A stretch of 64,000 nt of DNA, taken from contig JAEEVR010000004.1 in the NCBI GenBank assembly GCA_016290995.1, positions 62,001-126,000 of the forward strand, written 5' to 3'. A program made the translations under genes and the position numbers. The DNA is from Treponema sp. GTDB taxonomy: Bacteria; Spirochaetota; Spirochaetia; Treponematales; Treponemataceae. Shown in pieces: positions 27,062-34,315 of the stretch; the first letter of the stretch is position 1, and each line of letters begins with the position of its first letter. The notes beneath the pieces were generated by a model. It did no database searches. It was not told the DNA's origin and saw only the letters and a list, made by a program, of their open reading frames with translations.

Positions 27062-27522
27062 ATGCCGTTCTCCAAATCGCGTGTGATTGGAAGGTTGTGT
27101 TCGTACAAAAACTTTTGCTCGTCGATTTCTTCTTGCGAACGAAGCCTTCCTGCGTTGATTCCCTTGCAGCTTTTGCCTTCTTCGTTCCAACTTTGCTCGC
27201 TTTGAACAATCCACGACCAAAAAGGATAGGTTGAACATTGAACGGGCCTCGCTCCGTACGCTTGGCAGCCGCCTTGCCCCCATAGAACGCAATCATAGTT
27301 CTTTTTTTCTAAAAGGGCCAAGGCTTCTTTGTTTCCGTAATATTGAACCCATCGGCAATAGTTCTTTATGAAATCAACTTGACTAATTTTAAACCATTCG
27401 GAGAGTCTTGTCAAATCATTTTTGGAAAGATAAACGACGCCAGGGGAAAGTCTGCAACAGTCTGAGCAGCGTTGGCATTCAAAGGAAAGTCCGTTTTTGT
27501 AAAAGCAGTTATCGTCAGACAA
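27058..27522 (-). CDS. YkgJ/UPF0153-type cysteine-rich protein
   Basis: The product is 154 residues with the Cys pattern of the putative zinc- or iron-chelating YkgJ family: CQRCSDCCRLSPGVVYLS near the N-terminus, then CRW, CVLWGQGGCQAYGARPVQCSTYPFW and SCKGI. The only in-frame start that keeps the N-terminus is a TTG (27520-27522), 19 bases after the tRNA-Tyr gene; no clear ribosome site is visible. It is probably the first protein gene of the mltG-dnaG-rpoD operon and may be read through from the tRNA promoter. Function unknown. Confidence 0.85.
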   Translation of the reverse strand: MSDDNCFYKNGLSFECQRCSDCCRLSPGVVYLSKNDLTRLSEWFKISQVDFIKNYCRWVQYYGNKEALALLEKKNYDCVLWGQGGCQAYGARPVQCSTYPFWSWIVQSEQSWNEEGKSCKGINAGRLRSQEEIDEQKFLYEHNLPITRDLENGI

Positions 27523-27541
27523 AGTTCAAATTAAAAGTTTG

Positions 27542-27623
27542 TGGGGAGTGAAGGATTCGAACCTACGAAGGCTTAGCCAGCAGATTTACAGTCTGTCCCC
27601 TTTGACCACTCGGGAAACTCCCC
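27542..27623 (-). tRNA. tRNA-Tyr, anticodon GTA
   Basis: The acceptor stem GGGGAGT/ACTCCCC pairs fully, with discriminator A. Anticodon GTA lies in loop CTGTAAA-like context (GACTGTAAATCT). A long variable arm between anticodon and T arms marks a class II tRNA. T-loop TTCGAAT. 82 bases. It lies 6 bases downstream of tRNA-Thr on the same strand. Confidence 0.95.
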
Positions 27624-27629
27624 AAAATA

Positions 27630-27702
27630 AGCTGCCTGTAGGATTTGGACCCACGACCCCGAGATTACAAATCACGTGCTCTACCAGCTGAGCTAAGGCA
27701 GC
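27630..27702 (-). tRNA. tRNA-Thr, anticodon TGT
   Basis: The acceptor stem GCTGCCT/AGGCAGC pairs fully. D arm GCTCAGCTGGTAGAGC, anticodon stem GTGAT with loop TTTGTAA giving TGT, and T arm GTGGGTCCAAATCC are standard. 73 bases. It is the first gene after the promoter at 27733-27761 and is followed by tRNA-Tyr. Confidence 0.95.
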
Positions 27703-27732
27703 GAATACGTTTGGGTGTCAAACGTAAGTGCC

Positions 27733-27761
27733 ATTTTATTCTTTTTGGAAAAAAGTGTCAA
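27733..27761 (-). promoter_or_regulatory. Strong promoter of the tRNA-Thr/tRNA-Tyr unit
   Basis: The minus strand reads TTGACA (27756-27761), exactly 17 bases, TAAAAT (27733-27738). No terminator is seen between tRNA-Tyr and the YkgJ-like gene, so this promoter may also supply the downstream mltG-dnaG-rpoD operon. Confidence 0.8.
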
Positions 27762-27766
27762 GTCCT

Positions 27767-29770
27767 TTATGAGTTTTTTCTGTGTTTTCTTGTATAAGTT
27801 ATTGTAAGGTTTATTGTCTTTTCAACTTCCATTGAGGCGGCAAGGTCTACGTCCCAAATAAATGAAGCCACAAAGGTTTTGCTTTCGTTTTGAACGATGT
27901 CTGTGTCCATGTTTCTTCTCTTGATGTTTACGGGGAAGAATGTAACCCCAGCCTCTTCGTTGGGCGTGAACATAAAGGACACGTTGGAGTTGGAGTCGGT
28001 GATTTGGACTGCCGACGCCTTTTGAACCAAGCCTTCTTTTACGCTTTTGCAGCACGCTTCGGCGCTGCTGCCGGAAATGATGTCCTGGCCCGAGACAATC
28101 TCAATGTTGTACGGCTTGTAGTTTGGGTTAAGAAGGTTCAGTTCGGCAAAGTTTGACTCCACCGCGAATTTTCCCTGCACCGCTATTGGGCCTTCGTTTT
28201 TGAGAATGTATTGAACCGTAATGCCGTTGGACTTAATGATGTAATTTTTCTTAAGGAGAATCGGCTGGTCCAAGGTTGAAAACTTTGTCTTTGTTTCAAA
28301 ATGGATTTCTTGCTTTTGGCTTGAGAACAAAACTTCTTTGTATCTTTTTGCCGAGAACATTCCGTTGCGACAAGGCTCGCCCTTGCAATATTTTTTGGCT
28401 TCTTCGTCCTCAAACAAGTGGTCTACGAAAATCCCGCGGAAATAATTGTCGTCAAGTCCGTCGTATTTTTGAACGCGCGAAATGTTGTCGGCGTAGTTTC
28501 CGCTGGCCTTCATCACGTCAAGCTCAAAGATCGAGCCGCCGTCGCTTCCGACGCAAACGTTGCATTTTTCCAAGCGGCAGACATATTCCTTAAAGCCGTC
28601 GCCGTTGTAGTCGTAGCTGGTGACGGATTCCTTAAAGGCGGCGGAGCATTCGCGAACCAAGCGCTCAGACTCGGTAAGGTTTTTATAAGCGTTTTGTCTT
28701 TCTTTGAATGTTGCAAGCTCGTTTGACGAGCGGCAAACATAGGCGTCTCCGCATTGGGCGGCCAAAAGCTTTTCGCGCGCGGCGTTCTTTCGCATCTTGT
28801 CGCCGTGGCATTGGTTTACAAGAATGCTTACGTTCATCATTCTGTCAAAAAGAGAATGGCTGGTCTTGTATACTTGCAAGTAGTCGTAAATGTTGGCCGG
28901 ATAATTGTCCTTTTGCTCCACCGGCTCGTAGGGCGTAAAGCACCAGCGCGCGATGTTTTTGTTTATGCCGGCGTGAATGTAGCAAGGAAGGAATACGCTT
29001 GCGTCCTTTACGCAATCATAAGGCAAGTCCAGCGAGCATTTTTGTTCGTTTTGAACCAAGCCAAGCGCTTCTTTCATCCAATCTTTGTTGAGCAAAGTCT
29101 TGATTGAGTTTATGTCGTAGGAAACGCAAAGCATTCTGTCGCAGCCTGAGTTTTCGGGATCGCTTTTGGCGGCGGTCTTGCAGGCGGCTGCGATTCTTGC
29201 GAACAAGTCTTTTGGGCTTTCGTTCTTTTTTGCGGCCAAGTTTGAGTAGACCGGAAGAATCAAAGTGGACTTGTCCAAGTTGTTCATTACAAGCGGAAGA
29301 AAATGGTTTTTGTCCTTTGGCAAAAGGCTTGAGTCAAGCAAGACGTATTCCAAGCTTGCGGCGTCCAAAGTTGTAAGCAAGGATGGATCCCAGCTGTCGC
29401 AAAAGAGCGCCGCTCCCCTTGGGCGTTTTCCAAAATTTTGCCTGTGGGCCAATGTAAGCTTTTCGATTTGGGCCGCGCGGTCAACGGGAAAAATCAAGGG
29501 GAATATCGGATTGTAGTAGCCGCCGCCAATCATTTCGACTTGCTTTCGAGCGATCAAGTTTTTTAGCAAGTCCAAGAATTCCGGGTTTTTCTTTTTAAAG
29601 AATTCGATTTGGGGACCGGTAAAGTAAAATGAGAATTTAAGTTCCGGCATCGCGAATAGAATGGCGCCCAAAGGCTTGTACACGTTTTTGTAAGCCGCCT
29701 GATATGAGGAATCGTCTTGAAATTCTGTCGAACTGCCTATGTACTCAAGGCAAACGCGATGCTTTGACAT
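27767..29770 (-). CDS. GH57 glucanotransferase-like protein lacking catalytic residues
   Basis: The 667-residue product follows the layout of GH57 4-alpha-glucanotransferases: N-terminal (beta/alpha)7 domain (AYKNVYKPL, GPQIEFFKKKNPEFLDLL, GGGYYNPIFPLI), then helical and C-terminal beta-sandwich domains. The active-site motifs are changed. HQPVG of region 1 is YIGSS here, the nucleophile motif LTERVWQP reads LFCDSWDP with Cys124 at the Glu position, and the HDDGEKFG acid/base region reads like VSYDINS (about 216-222). The known family acts on maltodextrins or glycogen; this member is predicted to bind rather than cut. It follows rnfB by 7 bases. Confidence 0.8.
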   Translation of the reverse strand: MSKHRVCLEYIGSSTEFQDDSSYQAAYKNVYKPLGAILFAMPELKFSFYFTGPQIEFFKKKNPEFLDLLKNLIARKQVEMIGGGYYNPIFPLIFPVDRAAQIEKLTLAHRQNFGKRPRGAALFCDSWDPSLLTTLDAASLEYVLLDSSLLPKDKNHFLPLVMNNLDKSTLILPVYSNLAAKKNESPKDLFARIAAACKTAAKSDPENSGCDRMLCVSYDINSIKTLLNKDWMKEALGLVQNEQKCSLDLPYDCVKDASVFLPCYIHAGINKNIARWCFTPYEPVEQKDNYPANIYDYLQVYKTSHSLFDRMMNVSILVNQCHGDKMRKNAAREKLLAAQCGDAYVCRSSNELATFKERQNAYKNLTESERLVRECSAAFKESVTSYDYNGDGFKEYVCRLEKCNVCVGSDGGSIFELDVMKASGNYADNISRVQKYDGLDDNYFRGIFVDHLFEDEEAKKYCKGEPCRNGMFSAKRYKEVLFSSQKQEIHFETKTKFSTLDQPILLKKNYIIKSNGITVQYILKNEGPIAVQGKFAVESNFAELNLLNPNYKPYNIEIVSGQDIISGSSAEACCKSVKEGLVQKASAVQITDSNSNVSFMFTPNEEAGVTFFPVNIKRRNMDTDIVQNESKTFVASFIWDVDLAASMEVEKTINLTITYTRKHRKNS

Positions 29771-29777
29771 TTTTGGT

Positions 29778-30350
29778 CTAGTTTAGTATTTTATACCAAG
29801 TCTTCCAAAATTTAAAGTCTTTTTTGCTTGGAATTTCCACAATACTTGTTTTTTCCACATTATTTTTGTATTGTACTGACTTTTGGTTTTTGGGAAAAAG
29901 CTCGATCAAGTTTTTGGGACAGCTCAAAACGCAGGCTCCGCAACCGCAGCAAGCTTCGGTGACTATTGCCGTTCCCTTGTGAATTTCTATGGCTTGCTGG
30001 GGACAAGCGGCCACGCAGTCGCCGTAACCGATGCAATCGTTGATGTTGTCGGTCAAGGAACCGTAGAATTTTGCAATGATTGCGCAGCTGTGGAGGCCGT
30101 TGTAGTCAAGTCTAAGGACTTTTTCCTTTGAAGGATCGCTTAAAACGACGGCCCGCTTGTCCGAAACGGGCAAGTTGCTGTCCACTACCCTATAGATGTA
30201 GTTTTTTTCGATAGGCGAAAATATAAAGTCCGTGTTTTTAAGAAGCTGATGCTTGATTGCCGGCAAAAATATGTTCGCGATTGCAAACACAAAAAGCGCG
30301 ATTATTATCAAAAACAAAAACAATAAGAATATCTTTAAAACCATTTTCAA
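29778..30350 (-). CDS. rnfB: RnfB-like ferredoxin subunit, shortened
   Basis: The product has 190 residues with an N-terminal membrane helix, as in RnfB, and a C-terminal pair of ferredoxin-type sites: CIGYGDCVAACP and CCGCGACVLSCP. Canonical RnfB has, between the helix and the ferredoxin part, an Fe-S domain with NCGACGYPGC; that domain is absent and replaced by about 60 residues with no Cys. The usual G-K-x-C-x-Y-G-C-L-G segment is also shortened. Rnf couples ferredoxin oxidation to NAD reduction and ion pumping. Whether this version still does so is open. It overlaps rnfA by 4 bases. Confidence 0.75.
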   Translation of the reverse strand: MKMVLKIFLLFLFLIIIALFVFAIANIFLPAIKHQLLKNTDFIFSPIEKNYIYRVVDSNLPVSDKRAVVLSDPSKEKVLRLDYNGLHSCAIIAKFYGSLTDNINDCIGYGDCVAACPQQAIEIHKGTAIVTEACCGCGACVLSCPKNLIELFPKNQKSVQYKNNVEKTSIVEIPSKKDFKFWKTWYKILN

Positions 30351-30904
30351 TAGCCCGCGTTAATCCAAGAAATGTTTAGCGCGAACAGCGCCATCATTAA
30401 TATCACTATGCACAAAAAGACCGAAGTCTTTTGCCTAAAAACATCTGTGTTCTTTGACGAGGACAGCTTGTTTGTAAAGGTGAACAAAAATGGAATCAAA
30501 ATATAATAGCTGGCCAAACAACAAGCGCCGATCACGATCGCCTCAAAGAGGCTTTCGCCTTCGTTCAACGAAAGCAGGACCGTCAAAAATGAAACTGCGA
30601 ATTCTGATGTGCTTTTTTTTGTGGTCAATTGGAAAATGATTTCAAAGAAAAGGCTGACTCCAGAGAAAAACAGCAATGCGATCAAAGGATACAGTTCCAC
30701 CAAGCCGGTCGGAACCAACAATAGCTGCATAAAGCAATAAGCCAGCGAGATTGCTGTAAGGACGCATAAGAAGGACTTTATCCAAGTGACAGCGATTTTC
30801 TTTCTTGCCAAGCTTGATTCGGCGGCTTGCAAGGTTCCGATTCCGTAAATGAAAATCGCGGAACAAAAGAGCGTGTAAAATAAAATCGAGTTAATTATTC
30901 TCAT
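30347..30904 (-). CDS. rnfA: RnfA-like membrane subunit without cluster cysteines
   Basis: The product has 185 residues and six predicted membrane helices, with length and order matching RnfA. In RnfA one Cys in the first half-helix (L-G-L-C) and one in TTNCAVLG hold half of a membrane [2Fe-2S] cluster. The matching segments here read YGIG (Gly23) and STSEFAVS (Phe102). Cys14, Cys47 and Cys57 lie elsewhere. Identity as RnfA rests on helix pattern, size and operon place, because sequence motifs are eroded. It overlaps rnfE by 14 bases. Confidence 0.7.
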   Translation of the reverse strand: MRIINSILFYTLFCSAIFIYGIGTLQAAESSLARKKIAVTWIKSFLCVLTAISLAYCFMQLLLVPTGLVELYPLIALLFFSGVSLFFEIIFQLTTKKSTSEFAVSFLTVLLSLNEGESLFEAIVIGACCLASYYILIPFLFTFTNKLSSSKNTDVFRQKTSVFLCIVILMMALFALNISWINAGY

Positions 30905-31502
30905 TTTGCAACCCCGCTTTTTCGATCGTGTTCATTTTAATTTGAACCGTCAGCAAGAATGACATGCACAAGAGCAAAACCAACAAGGCTCCGGGAATCG
31001 TCGCAAAGAACGAAAGGAAGGCGGTGTCGTATGAATTGAACAAGTATGATTCCTTGATTCCGTTTGGCAACGGAATGGAAACGGTTCCGTATCCCAAAAT
31101 ATCCCTAAGCAAAAAGAAAAGGAGCGAAAAAACGCTGAACCAAAACGTGGTCTCAACGTTGCCCGCGTTTGCGTTGGGCTTTTCTTGGAAAACGTTTGCA
31201 AGCAAGAAAACTGAAAGCGCCGGAATGTAAACGCAAAAACTTAATGTAAGCGCGATTACCGGCGAGAAGAAAATCAAAATCTGCTTGAACAAAATCGTCA
31301 TAAAAAGAATGAAGGAAACAGTCAGAATGTCGGACAGCGTTCCCATCTCAAACTTTTTGATAATGGCAGAAAAGGCGCTTGTAGCCGCCATCAAGATATT
31401 AAGCTCAAGAATCAAAGGAAAGCCGTAAGCCAAACGGCCTGGCGCGGCGATCAAAAGCGCGAACGAGGCTGCGATAAAAACAAAGTAAAGGTTCTTTTTC
31501 AT
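30891..31502 (-). CDS. rnfE: RnfE-like membrane subunit without cluster cysteines
   Basis: I place the start at MKKNLYFVFI, whose ATG overlaps the rnfG stop by 4 bases; a longer frame of 20 residues runs inside rnfG. The 203-residue product has six predicted helices and keeps RDILGYGTVS, equivalent to the REILGxG motif of RnfE/NqrD. The cluster Cys of LGLCPLLAVT is Asn35 here (LELNILMAAT). The second one, in IPLIVTNCxxLGRAEAFA, is Leu100 (IPALSVFLLANVF), and RAEAFA is gone. Cys90 is the nearest Cys. Confidence 0.75.
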   Translation of the reverse strand: MKKNLYFVFIAASFALLIAAPGRLAYGFPLILELNILMAATSAFSAIIKKFEMGTLSDILTVSFILFMTILFKQILIFFSPVIALTLSFCVYIPALSVFLLANVFQEKPNANAGNVETTFWFSVFSLLFFLLRDILGYGTVSIPLPNGIKESYLFNSYDTAFLSFFATIPGALLVLLLCMSFLLTVQIKMNTIEKAGLQNENN

Positions 31503-31972
31503 TTTGAAGCCTCCTGGGCGGCCAAGGCGCGGCGAACAATCAAAGTCGCAGTGTCTGTCCAATAGTCCATCTGGCGGTTGAATTTATTTTCGCTAAATTC
31601 ACGCGAGACGGAATTGTTAAAGTAAGCGATTCCTTGGAAGCTAGCCTTGTCGTCTTGGAAAAGGAAGACGGCGGGAAGCGGTCCGTAGTAGCTTGTGATT
31701 CTTAATATCAAGGCGTAAGATTTTTTTGATGGCATTTTAATGTTTGTGATTTTAAAGCAAGCCGCGCTTACGTCGTAGTTTGAGTTTAGAGGAAGCATTT
31801 CTTCGCACTGCCATTCGTTTGCCGGAAAGACTTGCTCAACGGCAAGCCTTAGTCCGTTCTCCCAATTTTTTTTGCCGGCAAAAATCAATCCGACCAAAAT
31901 TACAAAGAAGGCCAATATGATTCCAGAAAATACTGCGGATTGGGACAGCTGTTTTTTTCCGTTGTCGTTCAT
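31499..31972 (-). CDS. rnfG: RnfG-like subunit without FMN-attachment motif
   Basis: The product has 157 residues, shorter than the usual 190-220. It keeps one N-terminal membrane helix (SGIILAFFVILVGLIFAGKK) and a periplasmic domain with YYGPLPAVFLFQDDKASFQGIAY, matching the GYGGPI start of FMN_bind domains. The ETPGLG segment that follows in the family is NNSVSREF here. The covalent-FMN motif (D/S-x-x-T/S-G-A-T) is replaced by DYWTDTATL. Flavin binding through Thr is therefore doubtful. It overlaps rnfE and rnfD by 4 bases each. Confidence 0.7.
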   Translation of the reverse strand: MNDNGKKQLSQSAVFSGIILAFFVILVGLIFAGKKNWENGLRLAVEQVFPANEWQCEEMLPLNSNYDVSAACFKITNIKMPSKKSYALILRITSYYGPLPAVFLFQDDKASFQGIAYFNNSVSREFSENKFNRQMDYWTDTATLIVRRALAAQEASK

Positions 31973-33015
31973 TTATTGCCCTCCCCCAATTCAAGCGCCA
32001 AAAGCGAAGACAAGCGCTTTCTAAGAGACTTTGTTTCAATGGTTTGCAAGGCTGGCGAAATGATGTTCATGAATAGAACGGTCGCGACCGCTCCAATTGG
32101 AGAGGTTCCTGTTCCGCAAAAGATAAAGGCCAAGACGCCGCCAAAGATTCCGTAAAATATTTTTCCGGCCAGCGAGAACGGAACCGTTCCGGGCCAATAA
32201 ATTAAGAATATTGACGAGAACAAGATTCCGCTTGAAAGCAAGGCCAAAAGCAAGTCGCCTTCCCTTGGACCGCCGCCAGTGAATAACGGAGAGACAAAGC
32301 GGACAAGAAGGCAGTACACCAAAAGGAACATCGCGGGAATCTCAATGTTGATAAAGTCAAAAGAGAACAAGAACAAAGACGCAAGCAAAGTCCAAAAGGC
32401 GAACCTAAAGGCGGGAATGGCGGCGTGGTTGTCCCAAAAGAGCGAAACGTATCCGTTGGGAATTGAAACGTCAAAAAGGCTGAAGATTGAATCGTTCAAA
32501 AAGAGAGTGATCTTTTCGTCAACGCCGTTTGTCAAAAGCGCTCCGTCAATCAAATTGAGCGACGGATTTTTGGAAAGCAATTCCGCTCCCGAAATTGTAA
32601 AGCCGCCAAAGAACAAGTGGCCGACAAACCAAGCGCCGATTACGGAAAGCGCCACTGGGTTGACCCAAGAAACTCCGGAGTTTCCAAAGATGTTCTTTGC
32701 CGTGTACAAGAAAAGGAAGGTTGTGAAAAAGGCGCTTAAAATCGGAAACTCTGGCGGCAAGAAAAGTCCGACCAAAGTTCCTGACAAAAGAGCGTACGCC
32801 GCCGACAAGCTTACGTTCTTCTTTCTAAAATAGTTTCTGCATTCGCTTGCCAAGGCTCCCAAAACGGAGGCCAACACTAAAAGCAGCGACCGATAGCTTG
32901 CGCTTGCGAAAAGCATCGCGATTTGAGGAACGAGCGCGCACCAAAACAAAAAGGTTCTTAAGGGCGCGGATTTTGAAAAACTTGTAAAAGGCGCTAGTGA
33001 AACTTTGCTATGCAT
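31969..33015 (-). CDS. rnfD: RnfD-like membrane subunit without FMN-attachment motif
   Basis: The product has 348 residues and about nine or ten membrane helices, with the size and helix order of RnfD/NqrB. The end segment LAGKIFYGIFGGVLAFI and WVNPVALSVIGAWF correspond to conserved RnfD regions. The covalent-FMN site, usually (S/T)GAT followed by P, should fall in the loop at residues 150-165, which reads NLIDGALLTNG: Asp157-Gly-Ala-Leu160 with no Thr in place. It overlaps rnfC by 8 bases. Confidence 0.8.
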   Translation of the reverse strand: MHSKVSLAPFTSFSKSAPLRTFLFWCALVPQIAMLFASASYRSLLLVLASVLGALASECRNYFRKKNVSLSAAYALLSGTLVGLFLPPEFPILSAFFTTFLFLYTAKNIFGNSGVSWVNPVALSVIGAWFVGHLFFGGFTISGAELLSKNPSLNLIDGALLTNGVDEKITLFLNDSIFSLFDVSIPNGYVSLFWDNHAAIPAFRFAFWTLLASLFLFSFDFINIEIPAMFLLVYCLLVRFVSPLFTGGGPREGDLLLALLSSGILFSSIFLIYWPGTVPFSLAGKIFYGIFGGVLAFIFCGTGTSPIGAVATVLFMNIISPALQTIETKSLRKRLSSLLALELGEGNK

Positions 33016-34315
33016 TTTGCCTGTCCTTTAATATTTTTACAATTTCCGCCAAGGGAAGCTTTGTGGGGCACGCGGAATTGCAAACTCCGCATTCAATGCA
33101 CAAGAGGCTGGCCCTGATAAAGTCCTGGGGAATCTTGATTGATTTAATTAAATAGCCGTAGAGAACGTTGGGATAAATTTTAGCCGGACACGCGTCGCTG
33201 CATTTTCCGCAACCCATGCAAAAGCCGCTTGAATAGTCGGCCAAATCCGTCTTTCCGATAAAGGAAACGCTCTTTACCCATTTTGTGATCGGCGTGTCCA
33301 ACGAAGGAACGGAAAAGCCGTTCAAGTGTCCGTTGACGATAATTTTTCCGATCTTTTTTGTTTCCAAGCCCAACTGTTCGGCAAGGCTTCCAAAACTCGC
33401 CCCGACGCAAGCCTTGAGAACTGCGCTTGACTTTAAGCAGTCGCCTGAAACATGAACGAAAACCCGCTCGACGGGAATGTTGTAAATCAAGGCGTCCGAC
33501 AAAACCGCCAAAGTGGTCGCGTCGATAAAAAGAGAATTTCTTGCGATCTCCCGCTCGTTTATTGACGACTTTGTGAATTTTTTGTAACGAATGGCGATGT
33601 TTTCTTTTGTTCCAATCGGATATGTTCTTGTGTTAAAGGGAACGATCGTAATCTTTGTGTCGTCGTCGCTTTCTGATTTGAAGGCGTCGATTTTTCCCTG
33701 CAAGCCCGCGTCCTTGGAAACTGCAAAAACGATTTCTTCGGGAGCGATCACTTTTTTGATTATTTCGATTCCTTTTTGAATTTTCTCAAAGTGAGCGTTT
33801 GTCAAAACACAGTCGGTTTGGCAAGAAGGGTCTTCGTCAAAAAGGCGGACAAAAACTTTTGTTCCTTGATTGTCAAGCGTCGTCTTTATGTCCGCCGAAA
33901 GGGAGCGGCCGTTTCTCATCGAAAATGTGTTGACGATTCCCAACGCGCTGATCCTGTTTGTTATTGACGAGGCTCCGTAAGAAAGCCAGTCGTAGGCGCG
34001 CAAACTTTTTCCGATATGGGTGAACTGACCGTTCAATTGAATCTCGACGGCGCAACCGTTGCGGCCGTCAGGCTCCGCGCAACTTTTGATTCCAAGAACA
34101 AGGCCAGGAATCGACGAGTGAATTTTAGCGGATTCGCTTCCAGACGCGTCTTCGGCTATCACCTGCCCCTCTTGAACTTTGTCGCCCTTCTTTACAAGCG
34201 GCGCGCACAAAATTCCAGACTCCTGCTTTAAGGGAATCAAAACCTTGCGAGGCAAAAAAGCTGTCGTGACGGACTGAACCAAGTCCTTTTTCTTAACTAC
34301 ATAATCAGGAAACAT
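33008..34315 (-). CDS. rnfC: RnfC-like Fe-S subunit with altered nucleotide loop
   Basis: The product has 435 residues. The N-terminal biotinyl/HlyD-like hammerhead domain (PLKQESGILCAPLVKKGDKVQEGQVIAE in parts) and two C-terminal 4Fe-4S sites, CMGCGKCSDACP and CIECGVCNSACP, identify RnfC. The glycine-rich G-x-G-G-x-x-F-P-T loop that binds FMN/NADH in RnfC and Nqo1 relatives is not found; the aligned segment is LGIVNTFSMRNGRS. The gene overlaps the preceding membrane-protein gene by 11 bases. The Fe-S sites argue that electron transfer continues even if the NADH site does not. Confidence 0.85.
   Translation of the reverse strand: MFPDYVVKKKDLVQSVTTAFLPRKVLIPLKQESGILCAPLVKKGDKVQEGQVIAEDASGSESAKIHSSIPGLVLGIKSCAEPDGRNGCAVEIQLNGQFTHIGKSLRAYDWLSYGASSITNRISALGIVNTFSMRNGRSLSADIKTTLDNQGTKVFVRLFDEDPSCQTDCVLTNAHFEKIQKGIEIIKKVIAPEEIVFAVSKDAGLQGKIDAFKSESDDDTKITIVPFNTRTYPIGTKENIAIRYKKFTKSSINEREIARNSLFIDATTLAVLSDALIYNIPVERVFVHVSGDCLKSSAVLKACVGASFGSLAEQLGLETKKIGKIIVNGHLNGFSVPSLDTPITKWVKSVSFIGKTDLADYSSGFCMGCGKCSDACPAKIYPNVLYGYLIKSIKIPQDFIRASLLCIECGVCNSACPTKLPLAEIVKILKDRQNA

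Noticed and set aside
27061..27292. N-terminal extension of the MBL hydrolase by 77 residues
   Set aside because: It overlaps the YkgJ-like gene in another frame and is Arg/Lys-rich noise. The TTG start at 27061 gives the conserved N-terminus.
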